Source: Pseudomonas sp. Au-Pse12 (GTDB taxonomy: Bacteria > Pseudomonadota > Gammaproteobacteria > Pseudomonadales > Pseudomonadaceae). Taken from it: 64,000 nt of DNA. The notes beneath the pieces are model-generated. The model was not told the origin of the DNA. It saw only the letters and a program-made list of their open reading frames with translations, and made no database searches. The stretch is taken from contig NZ_JAJTTH010000002.1 in assembly GCF_021341665.1 (NCBI RefSeq), positions 62,001-126,000 on the forward strand, written 5' to 3'. Numbering within the stretch: the stretch's first letter is position 1; the number at the start of each line of letters is the position of its first letter. The translations under genes and the position numbers were made by a program. Shown in pieces: positions 42,598-51,971 of the stretch.

Positions 42598-45585
42598 TCA
42601 CCAGTTGCGAGACTCGCCCTGGCCGACGCGGGTCGCCTGATTCGATCCGCGGTCGTAGGCCATGCTTGCGTAGCTGGGCGCAATCACCTGGATATTGCCG
42701 AAGGCAGCGGACTGACGAATGTCACCCAGGTCCACCCCCGCCAGGCCCCCCAGACGAGCATCCCGGCTGCCCGTGACGTTACCGCTGGCGAGTGCGTTGA
42801 CGATCCGCGCGTGGTTCTGCCCCACCAAACCGCCGACCATGCTGTAGCTGCCACCGGAGACCTTGCCCTTGGCCGACGCGGTGTCGATGAGGCTGTCACC
42901 CTTGGCAACGCCATGGGTACCCACCAGACCGCCGACCGCGCTCTTGGCACCGCCACTGACATCACCACGGGCCTCGACTGACTTCAGGTCCCCGGCGTTG
43001 TAGCCGATCAGCCCGCCGACATGGCCTTGGTCCTTGCCCACGACATTGCCCCAGGCCATTGAATTGGCAACCAGGCCGCCGGTGTTGTAGCCGATGAGCC
43101 CGCCCACGGTGCTGTTGCTCGCGCCCTGGACCAGGCCGAAGGCCTCGGCAAGGCTGACCTGGCTGTCAATGCTCTGCCCGACCAGGCCACCGATGTGCTG
43201 GCTGCTTCCGCCATTCACCGAGCCACGGGCGGTAACGTTGCGCAGCACGCTGTCGTGGTTCAGGCCCACCAGGCCACCGGCCGTGGCAAAGCTCTTGCCC
43301 AGCAGCCCGCCGCTGGCGCCAGAGTCGCTGATGCGGCCCGATTCGTTGCGCCCCACCAGGCCGCCGGCATTGCTCGCGCCGTTGCCGGAAACCGCCACTG
43401 AAGACTGGGAGTCCTCGATGCGGCCGCCCTGGTTGTATCCCACCAGGCCACCCAGGTTGGTGCCCTTGTAGCTGAAGCTGTCACCACTGGAGACCGCACC
43501 CGAACTGGACGAACCGGCAATCAGCCCTTGATGGTTGACACCCACCAGTCCGCCGACACCGCCCTCGGCATTGCTGGCGATACTGGTGGTGAGCCGGACA
43601 TCGGCACTGCTGTTGGTCACTGTGCCGCCACTGTCCGCCACCTGACGGTTCTCGCCCACCAGGCCACCGGCCGCCGAGGTGGAGCTATTGCCCTGTACCA
43701 CACCGCTCATCGACGCAGCATCAATGGAGCCGCCGGCGTTGCTCCCCACCAGCCCACCGATCAGGTTGTCCTGCCGACTCTTGGCATTGACCCGCAGATT
43801 GCTGGCGCTGACATTGGCAATTTTCCCGCTGTTACGCCCGACCAGGCCACCGACGGCACTGGTACCGGAGGTGGGCGTGGCGCCATTGATGGTCATTGAA
43901 GCCAGCTTGAGGTTGCCGATGCTGCCGGACGAGCTGGCGAACAGTCCGCCGTCGCTGCCGTTGCTGTTGACCGTCATGCCGCTGAGGGTGTTGCCCAGGC
44001 CCTCGAAGATGCCACTGAAGGCTTGCTCCCCACCGATCGAGGTCAGGCGGGCGTTGCTGTTGATGGAGTTGCCAAGGACGTAGCGGCCCGCCAGGTCCTG
44101 GTCGATCGCCTGTAGTTGCAGGGCGTTTTGAATGACCGCGTAGGCGTCGCCGTTGGCGTCGAAACGGGCACCGTTGCCGGACAGCGTGACGCCGCCATTC
44201 TGGCCCAGGACGAGAGCGTTGCCGTAGTTCAGCCCGAGGCTGCTATGGCTACCAGTGAGCGCCAACTGGCGGTTGAGCTTGATGCCTCCCTGGGCGTTGA
44301 GTTCGACCCGGGCATTGGCCCCACCGGCAAACAGGCTGTCATCCAGACGAATGTCCTTGGCCGAAGAGAGGGTCAACTGGTTGCCGCTGAACCAGAAGAG
44401 TCCGTTTTCCACCGCCACATCGCCCTTGCCACTGGCCAGTTCGATATGAGTGGTTGCCAGGTTGCGCGATACGGTGTCGGCATGGGCGGTGTTGCGGGTG
44501 GCGGTGAGGAAGGAGCCCACCTTGACTTCGTTGCTGGCGATCTTCCAAGTGCCCGTCTGGCCATCCCGGGACTGGGTGTTGACCTTGGTTGGCAGCAGGA
44601 CGCGAGTGGTTGCGCCCCGGGTCTCGATCACCCCGCCATCGCCCTTGCCGTCCAGCGCGCTGGCGTGCAATGAGCCATCGACACTGACCACGCCCACGTC
44701 GCCGCCATCCAGGGTAATGCGCCCGGCTTTCTGCGACAGGGTATTGGCTTCGATGGTGCCCTGGTTGTTGACCACCGTCTGCAGCATGGAGCCCGCGCTT
44801 TTGGCGGTCATCAACACCTGCCCGCCATCGGCCTTGAGCAAGCCGGCGTTGTGCACCAGCGCGTTGAGTGCGGCGCTGTCGACGTGCAGGTCCAGCAGTT
44901 GGTTGTCGTCGAAGCCGACGGTGAAACCATCGCCTGCAGCCAGCGCCACGCGCCCGTTCTGCGCCTTGATGGAGCCCTGGTTGGTCACCTTGGCCCCGAG
45001 CAGCGCCACGCTACCGCCGTCAGCGGCAGTGATGGAACCCTGGTTGACGACCTCGGCCGCCGAGTCACCGGTGAACTTGTAGTTGCCGGCCTTGAAATCG
45101 GCATCGCTGATGTCGCGGGTCGTAGCCACCAGGCCACCGACATTCACCTGTGAGCCTTGGCCGAACACCACCCCGTTGGGGTTGATCAGGAACACCCGGC
45201 CATTGGCGTTGATCTGCCCATGAATCTGGCTGCCATTGACGCCGACGACCCGGTTCAGGGCAATCGAGGTGCTGGTGGGCTGGTTGAAGGTCACCGACTG
45301 ACCGTTCTGCACGTTGAAATCCTGCCACTGCGTGATCAGCTTGTCCGTCTGCTGATTGATGGACAGGTGCGAACCCTGGGTATGGAAATCGGCACTGCCG
45401 GACACCACCTCACCTCCGGTAGGCAAGGCAAACGCCGAAGGCAGCCCGGTCAGGGCCATGAGACTGGCCACAGCCACCACCAGCCCCTTGCCAGAGCCCG
45501 AGCGGCGCCGACGCCGAGCGCCTTCGTGCGTCACGTTCCAGCAGCCCTGGGCCTGATTCCATACCAGCGCATAGATCTTGTTCAT
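42598..45585 (-). CDS. TpsA exoprotein with GLUG repeats (tpsA3)
   Basis: A 995-residue paralogue of TpsA1 and TpsA2. It has the extended signal peptide (MNKIYALVWNQAQGCW), cleavage near AFA53, a secretion domain with NQPT and NPNG (135-138), a beta-helix region, and about 13 GLUG repeats from near residue 575 to the end. It has an ATG start with AAGGAG upstream. No tpsB stands directly before it; instead its leader ends in a block resembling the junction at the end of tpsB, so it looks like a duplicated tpsA that relies on the TpsB encoded at 50232-51971. It follows the adhesin gene in operon B. Confidence 0.9.
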   Translation of the reverse strand: MNKIYALVWNQAQGCWNVTHEGARRRRRSGSGKGLVVAVASLMALTGLPSAFALPTGGEVVSGSADFHTQGSHLSINQQTDKLITQWQDFNVQNGQSVTFNQPTSTSIALNRVVGVNGSQIHGQINANGRVFLINPNGVVFGQGSQVNVGGLVATTRDISDADFKAGNYKFTGDSAAEVVNQGSITAADGGSVALLGAKVTNQGSIKAQNGRVALAAGDGFTVGFDDNQLLDLHVDSAALNALVHNAGLLKADGGQVLMTAKSAGSMLQTVVNNQGTIEANTLSQKAGRITLDGGDVGVVSVDGSLHASALDGKGDGGVIETRGATTRVLLPTKVNTQSRDGQTGTWKIASNEVKVGSFLTATRNTAHADTVSRNLATTHIELASGKGDVAVENGLFWFSGNQLTLSSAKDIRLDDSLFAGGANARVELNAQGGIKLNRQLALTGSHSSLGLNYGNALVLGQNGGVTLSGNGARFDANGDAYAVIQNALQLQAIDQDLAGRYVLGNSINSNARLTSIGGEQAFSGIFEGLGNTLSGMTVNSNGSDGGLFASSSGSIGNLKLASMTINGATPTSGTSAVGGLVGRNSGKIANVSASNLRVNAKSRQDNLIGGLVGSNAGGSIDAASMSGVVQGNSSTSAAGGLVGENRQVADSGGTVTNSSADVRLTTSIASNAEGGVGGLVGVNHQGLIAGSSSSGAVSSGDSFSYKGTNLGGLVGYNQGGRIEDSQSSVAVSGNGASNAGGLVGRNESGRISDSGASGGLLGKSFATAGGLVGLNHDSVLRNVTARGSVNGGSSQHIGGLVGQSIDSQVSLAEAFGLVQGASNSTVGGLIGYNTGGLVANSMAWGNVVGKDQGHVGGLIGYNAGDLKSVEARGDVSGGAKSAVGGLVGTHGVAKGDSLIDTASAKGKVSGGSYSMVGGLVGQNHARIVNALASGNVTGSRDARLGGLAGVDLGDIRQSAAFGNIQVIAPSYASMAYDRGSNQATRVGQGESRNW

Positions 45586-45611
45586 GAAAACTCCTTATCG
45601 ATTGATATCTA

Positions 45612-45635
45612 CGTGCTGCAAACCTTTGCAGCACG
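45612..45635 (-). promoter_or_regulatory. Leader stem-loop upstream of tpsA3
   Basis: A perfect inverted repeat, CGTGCTGCAAA and its inverse (45612-45622 and 45625-45635), about 27 bases upstream of the ATG. It is the strongest of the four tpsA leader hairpins. Confidence 0.6.
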
Positions 45636-45644
45636 GCACTGCTG

Positions 45645-45667
45645 CTGAAGCGCTCGCCAGGCCTTCA
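45645..45667 (-). repeat. Remnant of the tpsB-tpsA junction upstream of tpsA3
   Basis: The stretch with GCGCTCGCCAGGCCTTCA matches the junction just before tpsA2 (50215-50234, GCGCTCGCAGGCCTTCA), including the TCA that there is the tpsB stop codon. Similarity is lost beyond it, which marks a likely duplication breakpoint. Confidence 0.55.
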
Positions 45668-45731
45668 ACATTGAACGACGGTGTTGGGAGGAACCCGCCC
45701 ACGGACGGACCGGCTCCATCAGCGGTCGCCT

Positions 45732-46868
45732 TCATGGAAAGGTGAAGGTGAACTGCGCAGCGCCGTTGGCCGTTCCCCCGGCCTGGATTTCCTGGTCATT
45801 GCCAATGCGGATGTAACTGGCTCGCAGCGGGATCCTCGCGCCATCGCCAATGCGCTGCATCTCGTAGCTCTGGCCGCTGTACTCGATGCGCTGCGAAGTC
45901 AGGTCATTGGTCATGACAATGCCGAACCCCCGGGTCTTGGAATTGATCAAGCCCAGCACCCCCGGGACCGAAGAGCCCCCGGACTTGTCGATAAAACTGA
46001 CCCGTGGCCTGGCCTGCATCGAGCACCGGCTCAAGCCGATACTGAAGGGAACCGCGGGCGAGGTCGCGTTGAGCTGGGGAAAGTCCGACAAGGCAAAGCG
46101 CCCCAGGCGCACGTCGATCTCCTTGTAGGCTTCCACCACGCAGGTCTTGGGCAGCTCGATATCCATGTTGAAATCCAGCCCCCCCAGGGCCAGGCCCTTG
46201 CGGCAGCTGTAGGTCAGCGGCGGGCTGAGCCTGCTCAGTTCGGAACCCAGGGTCGATTCGTTTTTTCCCAGGTCGTACGCATACAGCTGCAAGATGGAAG
46301 AGCCCACCACATGGGTCACCTTGAGGGTGCCCGTGGGCAGCTGATCCGGTGGCGCGATCAGGATCAGCGATTGAACAATCTGGGTGACCATGGTTTGAGC
46401 GGGCAAGCCACTCTCGTAGACCAGGTCGTCATTTTTTTCCAACGCGATAGGAAAGGTGACCTGGGTCACGCGTATTTTCTCCCCCTCTCGGGGAGCCGCC
46501 TCCAGTCGCAGGCCTATGCCCTGGACATTGGTCGGAGCAGCATCATCGGTCTGCGGTGTACCGCCACTCCAATGCCCGGCAGTCACCAGCTCCCGAGGCT
46601 TGCCGGAGATGGCCAGGTTGAAGCTGGTATGCAAGGTAATCGTCCGTTCCCACAACACGGATCCCACCGGGGTATTGGTGTTCAACGGGTTGACCAGCCG
46701 CCAGGGCGAACCGGCCTTGCTGGTGACGACGCAGTCCCTGGCGTAACCGTTGGCAGCTTGCGCATCCGCGCCGCCCCAGCCACCAAGCACCCCTGCGAGC
46801 ATGACGCCACACACCCACAGGGGCAGCGGTCTGCGATCAGCTACAAGCCTCAGCCATTGGCGAATCAT
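45732..46868 (-). CDS. Fimbrial tip-adhesin-like protein (CupB6 position), operon B
   Basis: A 378-residue exported protein, paralogue of 10775-11935. The signal peptide ends near residue 37 (AQAA). Shared features are NTPVGSVLWER, APTNVQGIGLRLEA and the C-terminal pilin-like half, ending GAAQFTFTFP. It would be the tip adhesin of fimbria B. The ATG at 46868, after GGAGAAAG, is the start; the open frame further upstream lacks a signal peptide. It lies between tpsA2 and tpsA3, so the last two tpsA genes are placed after the normal end of a cupB-like operon. Confidence 0.75.
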   Translation of the reverse strand: MIRQWLRLVADRRPLPLWVCGVMLAGVLGGWGGADAQAANGYARDCVVTSKAGSPWRLVNPLNTNTPVGSVLWERTITLHTSFNLAISGKPRELVTAGHWSGGTPQTDDAAPTNVQGIGLRLEAAPREGEKIRVTQVTFPIALEKNDDLVYESGLPAQTMVTQIVQSLILIAPPDQLPTGTLKVTHVVGSSILQLYAYDLGKNESTLGSELSRLSPPLTYSCRKGLALGGLDFNMDIELPKTCVVEAYKEIDVRLGRFALSDFPQLNATSPAVPFSIGLSRCSMQARPRVSFIDKSGGSSVPGVLGLINSKTRGFGIVMTNDLTSQRIEYSGQSYEMQRIGDGARIPLRASYIRIGNDQEIQAGGTANGAAQFTFTFP

Positions 46869-47024
46869 TAGTCTTTCTCCCTGCCTGCGCCTTCCTGGCG
46901 CCGCCCATGACAAGGGCAGCGTCCTGCACAAACGAGATGGATTGCCCAACGGTGGCCGGCTGCTTCCGGCCCCCCTTAAAAAGTCATCAAGGAACGAGAC
47001 AAGCAGGTGCCCGCCAGCAGCCAG

Positions 47025-47062
47025 CCCCCGGTGCACCAGGCATCAACCAGGCACACCGGGGG
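47025..47062 (-). other. Stem-loop between tpsA2 and adhesin gene, operon B
   Basis: CCCCCGGTG (47025-47033) and CACCGGGGG (47054-47062) pair perfectly, with further pairing inside, 34 bases past the tpsA2 stop. It is the counterpart of 12028-12064 in operon A and likewise has no U-run. Confidence 0.6.
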
Positions 47063-47096
47063 AACTGCCATTCCTCAGATCAGTGGGTTGCGCTCA

Positions 47097-50000
47097 TCAG
47101 TTGCGAATGTCGCCCTGGTTCAGGCCGACGGCAGGTACCTGGGTCGCCAGACCCAGCGCCGTGTTGTAGCGCATGTCGCCGTAGTTGACCCCGACCAGGC
47201 CGCCGTAGGTCTGGGCGTAGCGTGAGTCGAAGTTGATCTTGCCGTAGGCCACGGAGTTACGCAGATCGCCCATGTTCAAGCCAACCAGGCCACCCAGGCG
47301 GGCACTAGTGCCGCCGCTGACCTGACCATTGGCCAGGGAGTTGGTGATGAACGACTTGTTCTGACCGACCAGGCCACCCACCGAACTCTGGCTACCGCCC
47401 ACCACGTTGCCTTTGGCCGAGGCGCTGTCAATGCGGTGATCCACATAGTCACCATTGGTCCCCACCAGGCCGCCGACAAAGCTGTTGACGCCGCCGCTGA
47501 CGTTACCGCTGGCCTCGGCCGAGCTCAGGTCACCGTCGTTGTAGCCCACCAACCCACCGACGTTGCTGATGTTGCCGCCGCTGGCATTGCCACGAGCCAC
47601 GACATATTCGGTGCTGCCGCCAAAGTTGTGTCCGATGAGGCCACCGACATTGCTGTTGGCACCACCGACCACGTTGCCGGTCGCTTCCGCCGTGTCGATC
47701 CGGCTCTCCTCGTTCCTGCCCACCAGACCACCAATGTTGGTGCCGGTGGAGTCACTGACCGTGCCAGTGGCCTTGACGTTCTTCAGCTCGCCGTTCTGGT
47801 TCCAGCCCACCAGGCCACCGGCGGCCATGGACATTGCCCCCGTCACCGCACCACTGGCGCTGGAGTCGATGATGGTGCCATTTTTGTTGGTCCCCACCAG
47901 GCCACCGATGCGGCTGGCGGCATAACCCCAGACATTGACCGAGGAACTGCTGTTCTCAATCCGACCACCTTGGTTGTAGCCCACCAGACCACCCAGGTTC
48001 GGGTCTATGTAAGGTGGGCGAACTGGCGGGTTGACGGGTGGACGCAAACCCATGCCGATCGTACCTGCACTCGAAGAATCCTTGATTTCCCCCCCCTTGT
48101 TGACCCCCACCAGGCCGCCCATGCCACCCACCTCACTGAGCTGTATGGTGCCCAGCGCCTGCACGTTGGCGGAGCTATTGGTAATGGTGCCCACGCCAGC
48201 ACGGCCGACATTGTTTTCACCTACCAGGCCGCCCATGGCCAAGGTGTTGTTGTTACCGGTCACCGTACCGGACATCGATCCACGGTCGATGGTACCGCCA
48301 GCGTTGACGCCGACCAGGCCACCGACGGTGTTGGTCTGATTGCTGTTGGCACTCACGGCCAGGTTGATGCCACTGACGTTTTCGATGCGGCCGGTGTTCT
48401 CGCCCACCAAGCCACCGATTTTTCCGAAGCCTGAGTTGGAGGTGGTGCCGTTGATTTTCATCGACGCCAGCTTGAGGTTGCTGATGCTGCCGGACGATCG
48501 ACCGAACAGGCCACCGTAAGGCCCGTCGGTATTGACGGTAAAACCACTGACGGTGTTGCCCAGGCCATCGAAGGTGCCGGTGAACGCTCTGCCACCACCA
48601 ATGGACTTGATGCTGCCACTGCCCTTGATGTCATTGCCGAGCACATACAGGCCATCGAGGCTGCTACCGATGTCCTGCAACTGCGCGGCGTTCTGGACCA
48701 CCTTGTACAGATCGCCATTGGCGTCGAACCAGGCGCCGCTGCCGGACAGCGTGACCCGGCCGTTCTGCCCCAGGGCATAGCTGTTGCCGTAGTCGAGGCC
48801 AAAACTGCTGTTGACCCCGGTCAGCTCCACCGCACCATTGAGCTTGATGTCCCGATTGGCATTGAGCTCGATACGGGTACCGCCACCGCTGCCCTTGAGG
48901 CTCTTGTTGAGGGTGATGTCCCCAGCCGAGACAACGCTCAATTGATTGCCGCTGGTCCAGGCGATATCACCATCGATCGAAACGTCGCCGGTCTTGCTGC
49001 TCAACTCGACATGGGTGGTGGCCAGGTTATGCGACAGGGTATCGGCATACACGGTGGTGTCGCCGGGTGTGGAGGTAGGGTTGACCGTGACGTCCGAGGA
49101 GCTGATTTTCCAGGTCCCGGCCTTGCCGTTGTTGGCCAGGGTGTTGACCCGGGCGGCCAGTTGCACCTTGGTGGTCGCGCCCTTGGTTTCCACCACGCCA
49201 CCATCACCGATGGCGGTCAGCGCGTTGGCACTCATCGAACCGCCAACGTTGACCACGCCCACGTCACCGCCGTCCAGGGTGATCTTGCCGGCCTTGCGCG
49301 ACAGGGTATTGGCTTCGATGGCGCCCTGGTTGTTGACCACGGTCTGCAGCATCGAACCGGCACTCTTGGCGGTCATCAATACCTGCCCGCCGTCGGCCTT
49401 GAGCAAGCCGCCGTTGCTCACCAGTGCATTGATCGCCGCGGCATCGACTTTCAGGTCCAGCAGATTGTTGCTGTCGAAACTGACGGTGAACTCGTTGCCA
49501 CCCCCCAGGGCCACGCTGCCCTTCTGGGCCTTGATGGTGCCTTCGTTGCGCACGGTCTTGCCGAGCAGTGCCACGCTGCCGCCATCGGCCGCGGTGATCA
49601 GGCCGTTGTTGACGATTTCAGCCTGTGACACGCCGGCAAACTTGTAGTTGCCAGCCGTGAAGTTGGCATCGGTGATGTTCTGGGTCGAGGCCACCAGACC
49701 CCCGACGTTCACCTGGGCGTTATTGCCGAATACCACCCCGTTGGGGTTGATCAGGAACACCTGGCCGTTGGCCTTGATCTGCCCCTGGATGTTGCTGCCG
49801 TTGACGCCGATCACCCGGTTCAGGGCCACCGAGGTCTTGGTCGGCTGGCTGAAGGTGACCGTCTGGCCGCGGTTCACACTGAAGTCGTTCCAGTTGGTGA
49901 TCAGCTTGTCGCTGTGCTGGTTGATCGACATCTGCTTGCCATTGTCGAACGTCAGGATGTCTGCCGTTCCGGAGACAATGGTTTCTCCGGTCGGCAACGC

Positions 50001-50156
50001 GAAGGCCACAGGTAGAACGCCAATGCCCAGCAGCCCGGCCACCATCACCACCAGGCCTTTGCGCGTTCCGGAGCGACGGCGACGGCGCGCGCCCTCGTCG
50101 GTCACACTCCAGCAGCCCTGGGCCTGATTCCATACCAATGCATAAACCTTGTTCAC
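47097..50156 (-). CDS. TpsA exoprotein with GLUG repeats (tpsA2)
   Basis: A 1019-residue secreted protein. It opens MNKVYALVWNQAQGCW with the Arg-rich and hydrophobic parts of an extended signal peptide. The secretion domain has NPNG at 137-140, and about 14 GLUG repeats cover the C-terminal 440 residues. It starts with GTG after GAGGAG. It follows tpsB by 75 bases, exactly as in operon A, so it is the cognate partner of that transporter and holds the cupB5 position. The function is probably adhesion or biofilm structure; no toxin, protease or anchor domain is visible. Confidence 0.9.
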   Translation of the reverse strand: MNKVYALVWNQAQGCWSVTDEGARRRRRSGTRKGLVVMVAGLLGIGVLPVAFALPTGETIVSGTADILTFDNGKQMSINQHSDKLITNWNDFSVNRGQTVTFSQPTKTSVALNRVIGVNGSNIQGQIKANGQVFLINPNGVVFGNNAQVNVGGLVASTQNITDANFTAGNYKFAGVSQAEIVNNGLITAADGGSVALLGKTVRNEGTIKAQKGSVALGGGNEFTVSFDSNNLLDLKVDAAAINALVSNGGLLKADGGQVLMTAKSAGSMLQTVVNNQGAIEANTLSRKAGKITLDGGDVGVVNVGGSMSANALTAIGDGGVVETKGATTKVQLAARVNTLANNGKAGTWKISSSDVTVNPTSTPGDTTVYADTLSHNLATTHVELSSKTGDVSIDGDIAWTSGNQLSVVSAGDITLNKSLKGSGGGTRIELNANRDIKLNGAVELTGVNSSFGLDYGNSYALGQNGRVTLSGSGAWFDANGDLYKVVQNAAQLQDIGSSLDGLYVLGNDIKGSGSIKSIGGGRAFTGTFDGLGNTVSGFTVNTDGPYGGLFGRSSGSISNLKLASMKINGTTSNSGFGKIGGLVGENTGRIENVSGINLAVSANSNQTNTVGGLVGVNAGGTIDRGSMSGTVTGNNNTLAMGGLVGENNVGRAGVGTITNSSANVQALGTIQLSEVGGMGGLVGVNKGGEIKDSSSAGTIGMGLRPPVNPPVRPPYIDPNLGGLVGYNQGGRIENSSSSVNVWGYAASRIGGLVGTNKNGTIIDSSASGAVTGAMSMAAGGLVGWNQNGELKNVKATGTVSDSTGTNIGGLVGRNEESRIDTAEATGNVVGGANSNVGGLIGHNFGGSTEYVVARGNASGGNISNVGGLVGYNDGDLSSAEASGNVSGGVNSFVGGLVGTNGDYVDHRIDSASAKGNVVGGSQSSVGGLVGQNKSFITNSLANGQVSGGTSARLGGLVGLNMGDLRNSVAYGKINFDSRYAQTYGGLVGVNYGDMRYNTALGLATQVPAVGLNQGDIRN

Positions 50157-50183
50157 GTTGACTCCTCATCTACTGATTAACGC

Positions 50184-50200
50184 CCTGCACCCTATGCAGG
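50184..50200 (-). promoter_or_regulatory. Leader stem-loop upstream of tpsA2
   Basis: CCTGCA (50184-50189) and TGCAGG (50195-50200) pair about 28 bases upstream of the GTG. The hairpin is followed by CGGCACCA, as in the tpsA1 leader. Confidence 0.5.
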
Positions 50201-50231
50201 ACGGCACCACCTCCGAAGCGCTCGCAGGCCT

Positions 50232-51971
50232 TCAGAAATACTGTGTCGCGCTGGCCCAGATCCGCGGCGTCCGCTCGGGTCCGCTGCCTTGCTGGTTGTT
50301 ATCCAGGGCCCAGGCACTGGTCACGCTGATCTGTTGCGAAGGGCCGCTCCAGCTGGCCCCCACACCGGCGCCCGACAGCTGGCGGCGGTTCTCGTCGTGG
50401 ATCCAGGGGCGTTTGTTGACCTGCACCGCGCCGTGATCGACAAACGCCTTGAGCTGCCAACGCGGGGCCAGAAGGAAGCGCAGCTCAAGGCTCGCTTGCC
50501 AGCCCTGGTCGCCACTGCTGGTGCCCTGGGGATAGGCGCGCACATCGAAGGGCCCGCCGATGCCGAATTTTTCCGAGCTGTCCAGGTTGGTCGAGGACCA
50601 TTGGCCGTTGAACTGGCCGTAGAGCTGAAAGCGCGGGCTCAGGTACTGCAGGCGCGCGGCATTCAGGTTGAGCTTCTGAAAGCCACCGTTGGTGCCGGCC
50701 GTGAAGTGGTCGCGCCACTGGTCCATCGGGTCATCGATGCTCAACCGGCCACTGCCGTAGGTGAGGTAGAAGAAGTTCTGCCCGCCTCCGAGCAGGCTGT
50801 CCTGGGAGTTGCCGTTGAGGCTCAGGCTCCAGAGTTCCACATGCTTCTGGCTGCTGACTTCGAACAGGTCGATGTCGTCCCGCAGGCGTTTGTCCTCGTA
50901 CTGCAGCTGGGCGCTGAGATCGAAGGTGCGGCTGCGGATCAGCGGTTGAGTGATGAAGACACTGCCGATGCTGGCCTGGCCGTGGGCCTCCAGCACCTCG
51001 AAGTCGCGGCTCAACTCGTAGTTCATTCGCGAATAGGCCACGCCCAGGCTGGTCGACCAGGGGCCTACCGGGAGTTTGTAGGCGGCGCGGTAGTAACGCT
51101 GGTCCTCATCGCTGCCCAGCAACCGCAGGTTGAGCTGGTCGCCCAGGCGCAACGGATTGTTGAGGTTGAGGCTGCCACCCAGGCGATATTCGCCGGTGTA
51201 GTAGCCGCCGAAGTTGTCCGCTTCCAGGGTGCCGCTGGCCCAGGGCCCGGGCTGCGCATTGACCAGCAGGTCGGTGGTGCCGCGTTGCTCGCCGGCGCTC
51301 AGGGTGCCCTTGACCCGCACGCCGGGAAGGTCGCTCAACAGCAACAGGCTGCGCTCAAGATCATCACTGCGCACCGCGGTATCGCTTCGCAGCGACGACA
51401 GGGGGCCGGTGATCACCGAGTTCAGAGCCCGAGACTGGTTGTTCACCTGAATACGCCCGTAACGGCCTTCCATGACCTCGATACGCACCACGCCGCCCTC
51501 GATGTCCTGCGCTGGCAGGAAGGCCCGGGCCAGCATGTAGCCCTGGTCCTGGTAATAGCGGGTCAGGCGTTCGGCGGCCGCTCGCAGCTGGTTCAGATCC
51601 AGCTCCTGGCCCTTGAGGTCCGCCAGCAGCGGCAGCAGCACCTCGCTGCCGAACAGCTGGTTGCCGACGATCTCGAAGTCGTTGACCTGCAAGCGAATAC
51701 CGGAGGTATCCGGAGCCTGGGCAGGAGCGCTCGGCGGTTTCGCCGGCAGCTCCGGTTCCGGGGCCGGCGGCTCCGGCAACGCCTGCTGAGTCGCCTCGAT
51801 GTCACGTATCGCCTGCCCCGCGTTGGGCACATACACAGCGGCAGTCGCCACTGCGGGCACCATCAGCAACAGGCTCAAACAGCCCCGCGACACACCTTGC
51901 CCAGGCCGCGCCAGCAAGTTGCTCAATGACCTGCCCAAGGCAACCTCAGTCTTGTATCCGCGCACTTCCAC
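50232..51971 (-). CDS. TpsB outer-membrane transporter (ShlB/FhaC/HecB family), operon B
   Basis: A 579-residue paralogue of the transporter at 15171-16934. It has a signal region, a Pro/Glu-rich linker (EPPAPEPELPAKPP), two POTRA domains (FEIVGNQLFGSEV; GGVVRIEVMEGRYG), and a barrel with GGPFDVRAYP and a terminal Phe. It should export TpsA2 and, as the only TpsB gene nearby, also TpsA3 and TpsA4. Its start (MEVRGY) overlaps the chaperone gene by 26 bases, the same overlap as in operon A. Confidence 0.9.
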   Translation of the reverse strand: MEVRGYKTEVALGRSLSNLLARPGQGVSRGCLSLLLMVPAVATAAVYVPNAGQAIRDIEATQQALPEPPAPEPELPAKPPSAPAQAPDTSGIRLQVNDFEIVGNQLFGSEVLLPLLADLKGQELDLNQLRAAAERLTRYYQDQGYMLARAFLPAQDIEGGVVRIEVMEGRYGRIQVNNQSRALNSVITGPLSSLRSDTAVRSDDLERSLLLLSDLPGVRVKGTLSAGEQRGTTDLLVNAQPGPWASGTLEADNFGGYYTGEYRLGGSLNLNNPLRLGDQLNLRLLGSDEDQRYYRAAYKLPVGPWSTSLGVAYSRMNYELSRDFEVLEAHGQASIGSVFITQPLIRSRTFDLSAQLQYEDKRLRDDIDLFEVSSQKHVELWSLSLNGNSQDSLLGGGQNFFYLTYGSGRLSIDDPMDQWRDHFTAGTNGGFQKLNLNAARLQYLSPRFQLYGQFNGQWSSTNLDSSEKFGIGGPFDVRAYPQGTSSGDQGWQASLELRFLLAPRWQLKAFVDHGAVQVNKRPWIHDENRRQLSGAGVGASWSGPSQQISVTSAWALDNNQQGSGPERTPRIWASATQYF

